Positions 7,595 through 16,356 of a DNA stretch of 23,397 nucleotides are shown piece after piece. This DNA comes from a virus. The stretch spans positions 1-23,397 of the IMG/VR virus record IMGVR_UViG_3300036780_000080; one strand, 5' to 3'. The translations under genes and the position numbers were made by a program. Positions within the stretch are counted from its first letter, which is position 1. Every line of letters starts with the position of its first letter. Under the pieces are notes generated by a model. It searched no databases. It saw only the letters and a program-made list of their open reading frames with translations, and had not been told where the DNA came from.

Positions 7595-10500
7595 GTGACC
7601 ACCTACACCCTGTTCGGCCAGGCCAGTCCCGGCACGACGACAGCGGGCACGGGCAATAACGGCACGAACGGCCTGCACTTCACCGTGTCGGCGGCTTCCG
7701 CCCTCGCGGGCATCTGGCACTACAGCCCGTCAGGCGCGACGCAGCTGCCGACGTCGATCGGGCTTTACACCATCACGACCCTGGGAACCAGCGGGACGCT
7801 GGTTCACTCGGAGACCGTCAGCTCGTGGTCGGGCGCGGCGGGCTCCGGCTGGGTGCTGGCCCTGTTCGCGTCGCCGCCGTCGCTGTCGCCTGGCACCGAC
7901 TACATGGCGACCCAGTTCAGGAACGACGCCGTCAACCGGTGGTTCGACTTCTACGCGGTCACCTGGCCGGTCAGCAGCGGAATCCTGACCGCGCCCAAGG
8001 ACGAGTCGACCTCCGCCCTGAGCCAGGGCTGGTACAACACCGGCACCGCCATGGCGTTCCCGACTACGCAGACGAGCACCGCCGGCGACAACTTCGGCAT
8101 GGACGTCTCGGTCGCGACCTCCGGCGCCAGTGCCAGCCCGCAGCCGCCGAAGCCCGTCCGCGGGAAGCGGGCCGCGCGCAAGTCCCGCCTGCGGTCGTCG
8201 GCCGGCTCGCCGTACGCCGCCGCGCCGCCCCCTGCCGGCGGCTACCTGCTGACCGAGGCCGGCGGGCGGCTGCTGACCGAGGCGGGCAGCTTCTTCCTCA
8301 CCGAGGCCGGGGCGCCCGCGGCCGCGCCGCCGTTCACCGTGCCCGGCGCCGTCACCCGCGGGAAGGCGGTCCTGCGGAAGGCGCGGCTGCGGTCGTCGCC
8401 CGGCTCGCCCGTAGTTCTCCCGGCCCCGGCTACCCCGTCGCCGTTCGCCGTCCCGCCGAAGGCAGTCAGGGGGAAGGCGGCCGCGCGCAAGTCGCGGCTC
8501 GGCTGGTCGCCAGGCTCTCCCGTTGTCCTGCCCGTCCCGCCGTCGCCGTCGCCGTTCAGGCTGCCCGCCGTCATCCTGCGCGCGCACGCCGCCGCCCGCA
8601 AGGCGCGGCTGGCCGGCTCGCCAGGGTCGCCCGTCGTCCCGCCTGCCGTTTCCCCGTTCCCGGTCCCTCCCTCGGCCAGGCGCGGCAAGCCAGCCGCGCG
8701 GAAGTCGAGGCTCGCGGGGTCGGCGGGATCGCCCGTCGTGCTGCCCGTGTCGTCGCCAGCGCCGTTCAGCCTGCCGGGCAGCGCGAAGCGGGGCAGGCCG
8801 GCGGCCCGCAAGGCGCGGCTGGCCGGGTCCGCCGGGTCGCCGTACGCGGCGCCGCCGCCCGTCGCCCCCGCCGGCACGTGGGCCGGCGCCTACGCGGTCC
8901 CGGGCGGCTACTTCTTCCCCAGTCCCGCCGCCAGGCCGCTGCAGGTCCCCGTCACCAACACGGCCGGCGACTGGCTGTTCGCCGTCATCGCCTGGCGGCC
9001 GTCGGTCACCGGGTCAGGCGTGTCCGCGGTCGTCGCCGACGACGCCCACAACTGGTGGGAGCCCGTCGGCGCGCCGGCTGCGGACTCCGGCGCGCCCGGC
9101 GCGGTCCGCACCGCCGTGTGGGCCGCCCCCGCCGCGCGCGTGGCGAACAGCGTCACCGGCGTCACCAACGTGCAGGTGGCCGCCACCGGCCCGGTGCTGT
9201 CGCTCGCCTGCACGATCGTCGACATGAGCGGCCTGCTGCCCTGGTACCAGGCTGCCGTCATCACCGGGAACTACGGCAACGCCGTCTCGTCGCTCGCGCT
9301 GTCGGCCGGCGCGCCGCCCGCGTCCGCGCTGCTCTTCGCCGCGTTCGGCAGCGACAACAACAGCGACACGGTCACCGGGCCGTCCGGGTGGTCGGGACTC
9401 ACGGGCGCGAGCGCCAGCAACGGCACCGACCACACCGCCGACATCAGGCTCACGCCCGCCTGGCAGGTCACCGGCGCCAGCTCGAGCGCGTCGGTGTCGT
9501 CGTCCGGCAGCCTCGACCTCGCCGGGGTCATCGCCGGGGTGCTCGTCTCCGCGCCGCAGCCGGCCCAGCCGAACCCGGACTGGCCGGTCATGATCACCGA
9601 GGCGGCGATCGGCTCCGGCGTCATGACCCCGCCGTCGCAGATGACCTGGACGACGCTCGCCGGCCGGTCCCTGGCGCTCAGCATCCAGCAGGGCCGCCAG
9701 TACTCGCTCGGGCAGCTCCAGGCCGGCCAGGGCACCATCACCCTCGACGACCCGGACGGGTCACTGATCCCCCCGGGAACCGGCGCCTACGCCGGGATCG
9801 ACTCCGGCACGCCGCTGCGCAGGCGGGTCATCTGGCCGGGCCTGCCCGGCGGCGCGGCCAGCCCGACCCCGAACTACGTCGCGTTCAGCGGCTACTTCCG
9901 CAGGTGGCCGTGGAACATGGACGCGAGCATGCTCCGCGGCCAGGTGCAGGCCGAGATCGCCGACGCCTGGGCGTACGGCAACGGGCAGCTCAACGCCATG
10001 GCGGTCGAGGAGTGCCTCCTCGACAACCCGCACTCGCTCTGGCCGCTGACCGACCCGCCCGGCAGCACCGGGGCGGGCAACCTCGTCCCCAACGGCGCGC
10101 CGCTGCCGCTGCTCACGTCCAAGTTCGGCGACGGGGGCGCGACCGTGACGTGGGGCGCCAACAGCGGCGCACTGACCGGCATGTCCTCCGCGAAGGTCAC
10201 CGCCTCCGGCACGTCCGGCGGCGCCGCCGGCATGTACTCCCAGGACCTCGGCACCGGCACGGCGCTGTCCACCCCCGGCTACGGGTACGCGCTCGCCGCC
10301 TCCGACTCCTCCTACCCGCCTGTTTCCGGCGGGGTGACGCTGGAGTGCTGGGCGCAGCTGCAGCTCGGCGCGACGCAGCGCGGCGGCAGCTCAACCACCA
10401 GCCCCCGGTTCGGCGGCACCTCGTCGCTGAACGCCGGGCAGGCCGTCGTCCTGGAGCCCGTCCCCGGCTTCACCTTCCCCACCGGGCCGTCCGCCGGGGT

Positions 10501-11905
10501 GGGCTACTTCGTGCTGTCCACCGGCACCCAGTACGACCTGTCGGTCACGCCCGGCGGCGGAGCGGTGAACGTCACCGCCAACGGCAGCTTCTACATCACC
10601 CCCACCACCGCGTGGAACCCGGTCATCCTCGCCGCCCGCGGCGTCCACGGCACCGTCGCGCAGCTCGAGGTGGACAAGATCGCCGGGGCGCTGATCCTCC
10701 GCTACCGGCCGGCGGCGGCGGTCAGCGACACGCTGGTCACCGTCGACTCCGCCATCGACTACCGCAACGGCGCCCTGGCCCACTTCTCGCTGTCGTTCAC
10801 CCAGTCGGCATGGCGGGTGATGGTCAACGCGGGCAGCCAGGTGAACGCCTCCGGCACGTTCAGCGGCGCGCTGCCCGCCACGTTCCCCACGGCGTGCTTC
10901 GGCGGCGTCATGGACCGGGTCAACCAGGGCAGCGGCTTCACCGGCAACGTCGCCCTGTGCGGCGTCTTCCCCGGCGTCAGCCAGCAGGACCGGGTCGTGT
11001 CCCGCTACTGGGGGACCGGGTTCGGCATGAGCGGCGAGGGGGCAGACGACCGCGCCGAGCGGCTGCTGGAGTACGCCGGGCTGGCCGGGCGCCGGTGGAT
11101 CGGCCCGCAGGCTTCCGCGGGCGCCGGCGAGGGCGACCTGGTCGTGTCCGGGCAGGACATCGGCGGCCAGGCGGCCGTCAGCAGCATCAGCAACGTCGTG
11201 CAGTCCACGCTGCCCGCCTACGCCGCGGTTGCCCCGACGGGCGACGTGGTCTACCGCAGCAAGCTCTACACGTGGAACGAGCCGGCGCGGTGGACGCTCG
11301 GCGACGACACGGCGGCGGGCGAGATCCCGTTCGCGCCCGGCAGCATGGCCACCGACTACGACCCGAGCCGGGTCACCGCCGACGTGCAGCTGACCCAGCT
11401 GGACACGCAGGCCGTCACCGTCCCGTCCGGCGTCATGAGCGCAACCACCATGGCGGCCGTCGCCGCCACGGCGGAAGGCCAGTACGGGGGCACCCCGTAC
11501 CAGAACACCGGCTACCTGGACTTCGACTGGAGCTCGGCCTACAACGCGGGCGGCAGCCTCACCGACCTGGCCAACTGGGTCCAGGCCGTCTACGCGAAGC
11601 CGGCCAACCGCATCCAGGCCGTCACGGTCGACGCCGCCCGGCACCCCGCGGCATGGCCGTTCTGGGCGGCGGCCGCGGTCGGCGACATGGTGACCGTGAA
11701 CGTGCGGCTGCCCACCGCCGCCACGTCGCCGCTGATCTCGCTTGTCGCCCGCATCACCCAGACGGCCCGCTCGTCGCAGTTCTCGCAGGAGACGGCCGCG
11801 GCGACGATCACGGCGACGCTCGACTTCGCACCGGAGTACAACGCCTTGACCTGTGATGACCCGGTGCGCGGCAAACTCGACGGATCAAATGTGATGCCCT
11901 GGTGA
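7595..11905 (+). CDS. Large multidomain minor tail protein
   Basis: GTG at 7595 is preceded by GGGGGCAGG. The 1436-residue product is modular. Residues about 5-160 resemble a DUF4082-type beta domain (FTVSAASALAGIWHYSPSG and, later, SLSPGTDYMATQFRNDAVNR). Residues about 187-420 are a Pro-rich basic linker with six copies of an RGKxAARKxRLxxSxGSP motif, interrupted by three LLTEAG-type units. A further beta domain follows (about 425-650), then a conserved tail-protein core (TWTTLAGRSLALSIQQGRQY, and DDPDGSLIPP). Residues about 913-1139 look like a LamG/concanavalin-like fold (GVTLECWAQLQL). The rest resembles the C-terminus of actinophage tail-tip proteins. It ends by overlapping the next gene (GTGA). 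Confidence 0.8.
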   Translation: MTTYTLFGQASPGTTTAGTGNNGTNGLHFTVSAASALAGIWHYSPSGATQLPTSIGLYTITTLGTSGTLVHSETVSSWSGAAGSGWVLALFASPPSLSPGTDYMATQFRNDAVNRWFDFYAVTWPVSSGILTAPKDESTSALSQGWYNTGTAMAFPTTQTSTAGDNFGMDVSVATSGASASPQPPKPVRGKRAARKSRLRSSAGSPYAAAPPPAGGYLLTEAGGRLLTEAGSFFLTEAGAPAAAPPFTVPGAVTRGKAVLRKARLRSSPGSPVVLPAPATPSPFAVPPKAVRGKAAARKSRLGWSPGSPVVLPVPPSPSPFRLPAVILRAHAAARKARLAGSPGSPVVPPAVSPFPVPPSARRGKPAARKSRLAGSAGSPVVLPVSSPAPFSLPGSAKRGRPAARKARLAGSAGSPYAAPPPVAPAGTWAGAYAVPGGYFFPSPAARPLQVPVTNTAGDWLFAVIAWRPSVTGSGVSAVVADDAHNWWEPVGAPAADSGAPGAVRTAVWAAPAARVANSVTGVTNVQVAATGPVLSLACTIVDMSGLLPWYQAAVITGNYGNAVSSLALSAGAPPASALLFAAFGSDNNSDTVTGPSGWSGLTGASASNGTDHTADIRLTPAWQVTGASSSASVSSSGSLDLAGVIAGVLVSAPQPAQPNPDWPVMITEAAIGSGVMTPPSQMTWTTLAGRSLALSIQQGRQYSLGQLQAGQGTITLDDPDGSLIPPGTGAYAGIDSGTPLRRRVIWPGLPGGAASPTPNYVAFSGYFRRWPWNMDASMLRGQVQAEIADAWAYGNGQLNAMAVEECLLDNPHSLWPLTDPPGSTGAGNLVPNGAPLPLLTSKFGDGGATVTWGANSGALTGMSSAKVTASGTSGGAAGMYSQDLGTGTALSTPGYGYALAASDSSYPPVSGGVTLECWAQLQLGATQRGGSSTTSPRFGGTSSLNAGQAVVLEPVPGFTFPTGPSAGVGYFVLSTGTQYDLSVTPGGGAVNVTANGSFYITPTTAWNPVILAARGVHGTVAQLEVDKIAGALILRYRPAAAVSDTLVTVDSAIDYRNGALAHFSLSFTQSAWRVMVNAGSQVNASGTFSGALPATFPTACFGGVMDRVNQGSGFTGNVALCGVFPGVSQQDRVVSRYWGTGFGMSGEGADDRAERLLEYAGLAGRRWIGPQASAGAGEGDLVVSGQDIGGQAAVSSISNVVQSTLPAYAAVAPTGDVVYRSKLYTWNEPARWTLGDDTAAGEIPFAPGSMATDYDPSRVTADVQLTQLDTQAVTVPSGVMSATTMAAVAATAEGQYGGTPYQNTGYLDFDWSSAYNAGGSLTDLANWVQAVYAKPANRIQAVTVDAARHPAAWPFWAAAAVGDMVTVNVRLPTAATSPLISLVARITQTARSSQFSQETAAATITATLDFAPEYNALTCDDPVRGKLDGSNVMPW
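8150..8850 (+). repeat. Six degenerate in-frame repeats coding a basic Pro-rich linker
   Basis: Six copies of a motif like RGKxAARKxRLxxSxGSPVVLP occur; the last four are about 35-38 codons apart, and the first two are separated by a LLTEAG/RLLTEAG/FFLTEAG insert. Each has two or three adjacent Arg/Lys clusters, then a GSP turn and Pro-rich spacer. Confidence 0.75.
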
Positions 11906-13014
11906 CACTGCCCTCGCTCCCCGCCCCGCGCACCTGGTCACCCGGCGACCTGGTGACCGTGCCGCGGCTGCGCGCCGACCTCGCCAACGCCGTCGCGCTC
12001 CTCGCCCAGCGGCCCTACCTCATCGCCCAGTGCACCACCAGCTACTCCATCCCCAGCGCGAGCGACTCCGCCGTCCCGCTCGACAGCGAGCTGACCGACG
12101 CGTGGAACGGGCACCTGCCGGGAACCGCGGACTACTGGTGCCAGCTGCCCGGCTGGTACCTGTGCGACGCCCGCATGCCGTTCGCCTACACCAGCTCGAC
12201 GCCCGCGCCGTTCATGGCCGGGTTCAGCGGGCTCAGCAACGGCTCGACGATCCCGCTGGCCCACGGGGCGATCGCCTCCAACGGGTCCACCTCGCAGACG
12301 ATCATCGCCCGCTCCGTCGACCTGCTCGAGCAGGTGCTGACCGGCGCGCCGAACGGGGGCGGCGACGTCATCCAGCCGTTCGCCCGCCAGGACTCCGGCG
12401 GAGCGGTCAACCTGCTGTCCCTGGCCGCCGACCTGCCCACCGTCGCGATCCGCTGGGTGTGCGCGCCGGCGGGCACGCAGCCGCTCCCGGTCCCGCCGCT
12501 GACCGCCGTGCCGTCGCCGGTCACGTCGGCGTGGCTCAACGCGAACCTCCGCGACGCCATCCGGTTCCTCACCTACCCGCCCGTCGCCAAGGCGCACTAC
12601 ACGGCCGGGTCCTCGTCGCTGGCGAACACCACCCTGGCGTCCCCGGCGATCGTGCCGCTGACGACGGTCGACGTCGACACCTACGGCGGCTTCACCATCG
12701 GCAGCAGCGCGCACTACACCGCGCCAGTGAGCGGCCGCTACCTGCTCGCCGGGCAGTTCAACCTCGCCAGCTCGAGCACGACCACCTTCTACGCGTGCGG
12801 GCTGCGGGTCAACGGGTCCGCCGTCTACTGGGGCGGCGTCACGCGGTTCGCCGGGTCGTCGGTCGCCGGCGGCGCGGCCGTCGTGAAGCGGCTGCGGCTG
12901 TCCGCGGGCGACACGGTGCAGCTGATCGGCGCGCAGGCCTCCGGCGGGTCGCTCGCCTACAACACGACCGCGTCGAACCAGACGCGGCTCATCGCCGTCT
13001 GGGAAGGGATCTGA
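11902..13014 (+). CDS. Minor tail protein with two C1q-like modules
   Basis: GTG at 11902 overlaps the TGA of the preceding gene. The 370-residue product appears to contain two related beta-sandwich modules. The first covers about 37-205 (RPYLIAQCTTSYSI, then DYWCQLPGWYLC). The second covers about 230-370 (HYTAGSSSLANTTLASPA, APVSGRYLLAGQFNL, RLSAGDTVQLIGAQASGG), which is the jelly-roll pattern of C1q/TNF-like domains in phage receptor-binding proteins. Each is preceded by a short helical stretch (LRADLANAVALL; LNANLRDAIRFLTYPP). The next gene starts within its stop codon (TGATG). Trimerisation at the tail tip is likely from the fold. Confidence 0.7.
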   Translation: MTLPSLPAPRTWSPGDLVTVPRLRADLANAVALLAQRPYLIAQCTTSYSIPSASDSAVPLDSELTDAWNGHLPGTADYWCQLPGWYLCDARMPFAYTSSTPAPFMAGFSGLSNGSTIPLAHGAIASNGSTSQTIIARSVDLLEQVLTGAPNGGGDVIQPFARQDSGGAVNLLSLAADLPTVAIRWVCAPAGTQPLPVPPLTAVPSPVTSAWLNANLRDAIRFLTYPPVAKAHYTAGSSSLANTTLASPAIVPLTTVDVDTYGGFTIGSSAHYTAPVSGRYLLAGQFNLASSSTTTFYACGLRVNGSAVYWGGVTRFAGSSVAGGAAVVKRLRLSAGDTVQLIGAQASGGSLAYNTTASNQTRLIAVWEGI

Positions 13015-13562
13015 TGCCGCAGCCAGCGCCCCCCGTCCCGCAGGTCCCGGCCGGGTGGAAGCCCGTGCAGGCGGACGTGGACCTGTGGGTGACGGACTCG
13101 TTCAGCTTCCTGTCCCAGCTGCCCGTGTTCCGCGCCCAGCGGCAGGCCGCCCAGTCGCTGACGGGCGGCGCATTCACCCTCATCGACCTCGACACCGTGC
13201 TCGAAGACCCGTACTCGGGCTGGTCGGCGACCGCCACCGGCAGCCAGCCGGCGTGGAGCTGGCTGTGCCCGGCCGGGTGCGGCGGCTGGTACGAGGCGAC
13301 CCTGACCGGTTTCACCGCCAGCCAGGGCAGCGGCAGCGCCCTCCAGGCGTCCACCGCGCTCTACCTCAACGGGACGGCGTGGCAGTACGGGTCCGACGAC
13401 TGGGCGGTCCCGAGCGCCCCTACCGGGACGAACGGGACGGTCCAGGTGCCGGTGCTGCCCGGCGACTACGTGCAGCTGTACGTGCTCAGCTCGGCCAGCG
13501 TGAGCACGCCGGTGACGGCGGGCGAGCTGCCCGCGATGGAGCTGGCATGGGTTTCTTCATAG
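13014..13562 (+). CDS. Minor tail protein with one C1q-like module
   Basis: ATG at 13014 overlaps the TGA of the preceding gene. The 182-residue product repeats the layout of its neighbour: a short linker and helix (DLWVTDSFSFLSQLPVFRAQ), then a jelly-roll-like domain (GGWYEATLTGFTA, ALYLNGTAWQYG, VPVLPGDYVQLYVLSSA). It looks like a third copy of the module found twice in the gene before it and is probably a duplicated receptor-binding or tail-tip component. The role in host binding is inferred from fold and position. Confidence 0.68.
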   Translation: MPQPAPPVPQVPAGWKPVQADVDLWVTDSFSFLSQLPVFRAQRQAAQSLTGGAFTLIDLDTVLEDPYSGWSATATGSQPAWSWLCPAGCGGWYEATLTGFTASQGSGSALQASTALYLNGTAWQYGSDDWAVPSAPTGTNGTVQVPVLPGDYVQLYVLSSASVSTPVTAGELPAMELAWVSS

Positions 13563-13575
13563 GAAGCGAGGCGAA

Positions 13576-13911
13576 GTGAAGTGGCTTTCGATCCTGCGGC
13601 AGTTGACACGGGACGTGCTGATACCCGGGCTTGGCGCGTGGATTATCTGGAAGCAGACCGAGGCGGCCGTGCCCAGCACCCCGCTGATCCTGTTCGCCGG
13701 CGCGTGCTTCTTTCCCGCGGCGCGTTCCGCCATCATCTCCATCTTGTCCGGGCCCTGGTCGTCCTCGGGGCCACGGGAGCCGCCGGGGGAGCCGCCGCAG
13801 AAGTCCTTGCCGCCGGGGGGTGGCACTGGTGAAGGCCCGTTACTCCTTCGTGGTGCTCGCCGCCATGGCGCTGCTGCTGTCGGCCGGGAACCTGCTGTTC
13901 ACCACGCATGA
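13576..13911 (+). CDS. Small membrane protein, holin candidate
   Basis: GTG at 13576 is chosen with GGAAGCGAGG shortly upstream. The product has up to 111 residues. Two hydrophobic stretches (DVLIPGLGAWIIW and PLILFAGACFFPAARSAIISIL) predict two membrane helices, followed by a Pro/Gly-rich tail. Small two-helix proteins in this place in Streptomyces-type phages are usually considered holin-like. The last 30 or so residues (GEGPLLLRGARRHG...) overlap the next gene by up to 92 bases and look like out-of-frame read-through, so the working protein may effectively be the first 80 residues. Confidence 0.62.
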   Translation: MKWLSILRQLTRDVLIPGLGAWIIWKQTEAAVPSTPLILFAGACFFPAARSAIISILSGPWSSSGPREPPGEPPQKSLPPGGGTGEGPLLLRGARRHGAAAVGREPAVHHA

Positions 13912-14068
13912 GGTGAGCACGAACAACCGCAAGTTCTGCCAGGTGGTCAACGCCACGACGGCCGTGCCGGTGGCGAAGCCTGCCGACCCGGGGGCGAACC
14001 CGTCGCGGGAGACCAGCTACGAGTGGTACCTGCGGTTCGCCGCGCTCGGCCGCTCGCTCGGCTGCTGA
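13829..14068 (+). CDS. Small secreted or membrane-anchored protein of the lysis region
   Basis: I prefer GTG at 13829, eight bases after a G6 run that can pair with 16S rRNA; GTG 13820 is an in-frame alternative. The 79-residue product starts with VKARYSF, then one hydrophobic segment (VVLAAMALLLSAGNLLF) acting as membrane anchor or signal. The soluble part has RKFCQVVNATT, then NPSRETSYEWYLRFAALGRSLGC. Two Cys, one at each end of the soluble part, could form a disulfide. Similar small proteins recur near actinophage lysis genes; a role as holin partner or spanin-like protein is a guess. Confidence 0.6.
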   Translation: MKARYSFVVLAAMALLLSAGNLLFTTHEVSTNNRKFCQVVNATTAVPVAKPADPGANPSRETSYEWYLRFAALGRSLGC

Positions 14069-14077
14069 GAGGGAACG

Positions 14078-15598
14078 ATGACTGACTACTCGATCGGCGG
14101 CTCGTCCGGCACCACGGGGCTGTCGGAGCTGGCGGAGCCGCTGGCCCTGGGCGACAAGATCCCCCTCGTCAACGTCAGCGACACGACGACGGCCCCGGCC
14201 GGGTCGGGCGGGTCAGACCAGTACATGACCTTCGCCACGCTCGCGAAGGCCATCGGCCCGTTCTACAACGTGCTCGACTACGGGGCCGACCCGGAGGGCG
14301 CCACCGACTCCAGCACGGCAATCCAGAACGCGATCAACGACGCCCTGTTCGTGTCGTCGGCCGACCACTCCGCATGGGACAGCGGCGCGACCGGCTACGG
14401 CTGCGGCACGGTCGTCTTCCCCCGCGGCCGGTACCTGTGTGACAGCAGCCTGAACTGCACGCAGGTGAGCACTGACGGCGGCTACGGGGTCACGCTGATC
14501 GGGGCTGGCAAGCAGGCCACCTCGATAGTCAAGAACTTCACCGGCGCACTGTGCACGTGGGACGGCTCCGGTGGCCCGGGCAGCAACCCGTCGATCTTCG
14601 GCGGGCTGCAGGACATCACGCTGGACGGCGGCGGGAACACCGGGGCACTGATCCAGACGGGCAGCGCCCAGCGGATGTACTTCAGCAACTTCTCGCTGGA
14701 CAACAACCCCGACCTGACGTGGGACCTGACCAGCCTGCAGGACAGCACCTTCATCGCCGGGTCGAGCAACAACTGCGGGTCGAACACGCACCGCGTGATC
14801 GAGATCGCGAGCGACGCCACGGGCACGTGCAACATGCTGCACTTCATCGGCTGCCGGATCGAGTCGTTCCTGCTCGGCGCGGTCGGCATCTCCAACCCGA
14901 GCGACAGCGGCGGCGGCAACAACGGGTTCTTCTTCAGCGACTGCAAGTTCGAGACCGTCACGGTTCGCGGCGACGTCATCACGGCCGACACCTGGACGCA
15001 GCAGCTTTCGTTCCGGGACTGCTTCATCGCCGCTGACTCGTTCGCCTCCGGCTACACCACGAGGTGCAACGGCGTCCTCTACGGCGACGGGACCACCGGG
15101 GCGGGCTTCAGCAAGCTGCGCGTCGACAACCTGTCGGTGTACGGGAGCAGCACGGTCGCGTCCGCCGTCGCCGTCAACGGGACCAACATGTCGGGTGAGG
15201 TCAGGCTCGACAACATCGACTGCTACGACACGCCGAGCGTCGGCCTGCTGAACCTGACGAACATGAACTCCAGCCTGGTCATGACCGGGGACGCCCTGCC
15301 CGTGGTGCGGGCCCTTACCGACGCCGCGACGATCGCGGTGGACGCCAGCTACGGGCAGGAGTTCCGGGTGACACTGGGCGCCAACCGGACGCTCGGCCTC
15401 CCGTCGAACGCGCAGGACGGCAAGAAGATCGTCGTCGTGGTCAGCCCGTCCACGCACACCCTGTCCTATGCCACCGGCTACAACTGGGGCGACGCGGGCG
15501 CGCCGGCGCTGACCGCGAGCAAGGACAACTACCTCGGGTTCTCCTATGACGCCACCGCGTCCCAGTGGCGCGGCCTCGCCGTGGCGACGGGGTTCTGA
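14078..15598 (+). CDS. Tail spike with pectate-lyase-like beta-helix
   Basis: ATG at 14078 is preceded by GAGGGAACG. The 506-residue product has a short N-terminal anchor (LALGDKIPLVNVSDTTTAP, then QYMTFATLAKAI). From about residue 62 the sequence FYNVLDYGADPEGATDSSTA opens a right-handed beta-helix of the Pectate_lyase_3 superfamily, with many short Asn/Gly/Ser turns to about residue 400. The last 100 residues (AATIAVDASYGQEFRVTLGA) form a separate beta domain that may trimerise. Such spikes bind or cut surface glycans. No catalytic pair can be named from sequence, so depolymerase activity is not shown. Confidence 0.78.
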   Translation: MTDYSIGGSSGTTGLSELAEPLALGDKIPLVNVSDTTTAPAGSGGSDQYMTFATLAKAIGPFYNVLDYGADPEGATDSSTAIQNAINDALFVSSADHSAWDSGATGYGCGTVVFPRGRYLCDSSLNCTQVSTDGGYGVTLIGAGKQATSIVKNFTGALCTWDGSGGPGSNPSIFGGLQDITLDGGGNTGALIQTGSAQRMYFSNFSLDNNPDLTWDLTSLQDSTFIAGSSNNCGSNTHRVIEIASDATGTCNMLHFIGCRIESFLLGAVGISNPSDSGGGNNGFFFSDCKFETVTVRGDVITADTWTQQLSFRDCFIAADSFASGYTTRCNGVLYGDGTTGAGFSKLRVDNLSVYGSSTVASAVAVNGTNMSGEVRLDNIDCYDTPSVGLLNLTNMNSSLVMTGDALPVVRALTDAATIAVDASYGQEFRVTLGANRTLGLPSNAQDGKKIVVVVSPSTHTLSYATGYNWGDAGAPALTASKDNYLGFSYDATASQWRGLAVATGF

Positions 15599-16356
15599 TG
15601 ACGACGGTCACGTTCACGACGGCCGGGTCGACCACCTGGACCGCGCCGCCGGGAGTCACGTCCGTCCTGGCTGAGTGCTGGGGCGGCGGCGCCGGCGGAG
15701 GCGGCGCGAACAAGGCTGACGTCGACTTCGGGGGCGGCGGCGGAGGCGGCGAGTACGCGTCCGCTACCCTCACCGTCGTCCCCGGCACCGGCTACTCCTA
15801 CACGGTCGGCGCGGCAGGGACGGCCGGGTCCGGCGCGTCCAGCCCCGGCACCGCAGGGGGCGCGGGCGGCAACTCGACGTTCACCGCCGGCGCGACCACG
15901 GTCACGGCGCACGGCGGAGGCGGAGGTGCCGGAGGCGCCACGGGCACCGGCGGAACCGGGGGCACCGGCAGCAGCAACACGACCCACTTCAACGGCGGCG
16001 CCGGCGCATCCGGCAGCACGGCCTCAAATGACGGCGGGGGCGGCGGCGGCGGCTCGGGCGGCAGCGCGGCGGCCGGCAACGCAGGGTCAGCCTCCGGGGG
16101 CTCCAGCGCGGGAGGCGCCGGGGCCACGGCGGTTACCGGGGGCGGCCCCGGAGGGCACGGCGGCACGGACGGCGGTACCCCGCTCAACGGCTCGGCGCCC
16201 GCAACGGGTCCCGGAGGCGGCGGAGGCGGCGCAGGGGGCAGCTCCAGCGCCAACGGCAACGGGGGCCTCGGCTTCGCCGGGCAGGTGCAGCTCACCTACA
16301 CGGCCGCTGCCGCGAATACCGGCGCGTTCTTCGAGTTCTTCGGGGGCGGCTCATGA
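15598..16356 (+). CDS. Glycine-rich tail tip / adhesin-like protein
   Basis: ATG at 15598 overlaps the TGA of the tail spike gene. The 252-residue product opens with a compact motif (TFTTAGSTTWTAPPGVTSVL, then AECWGGGAGGGG) that is widespread in phage Gly-rich tail proteins. It then continues with long Gly/Ala/Ser/Thr tracts, and ends with a short ordered tail (FAGQVQLTYTAAA, FFEFFGGGS). Gly-rich tracts of this kind form polyglycine-II sandwiches in the gp38 adhesin of phage S16, so receptor recognition is plausible. The gene ends inside the start of a 30-codon ORF. Confidence 0.7.
   Translation: MTTVTFTTAGSTTWTAPPGVTSVLAECWGGGAGGGGANKADVDFGGGGGGGEYASATLTVVPGTGYSYTVGAAGTAGSGASSPGTAGGAGGNSTFTAGATTVTAHGGGGGAGGATGTGGTGGTGSSNTTHFNGGAGASGSTASNDGGGGGGGSGGSAAAGNAGSASGGSSAGGAGATAVTGGGPGGHGGTDGGTPLNGSAPATGPGGGGGGAGGSSSANGNGGLGFAGQVQLTYTAAAANTGAFFEFFGGGS

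Noticed and set aside
7825-11856. A 1343-codon + strand frame parallel to the large minor tail gene.
   Set aside because: Extremely Arg/Gly/Ala/His-rich with no domain pattern; typical shadow of GC-rich coding DNA in another frame.
12686-13014. Possible CRISPR-like or other regular DNA arrays in repeat-rich tail genes.
   Set aside because: Repeats in this window's tail genes are in-frame protein repeats or duplicated domains, not spaced identical repeats with unique spacers.
15798-16295. Minus-strand Pro-rich frame opposite the glycine-rich gene.
   Set aside because: Pro-rich sequence is simply the complement of Gly codons (GGC/GCC).
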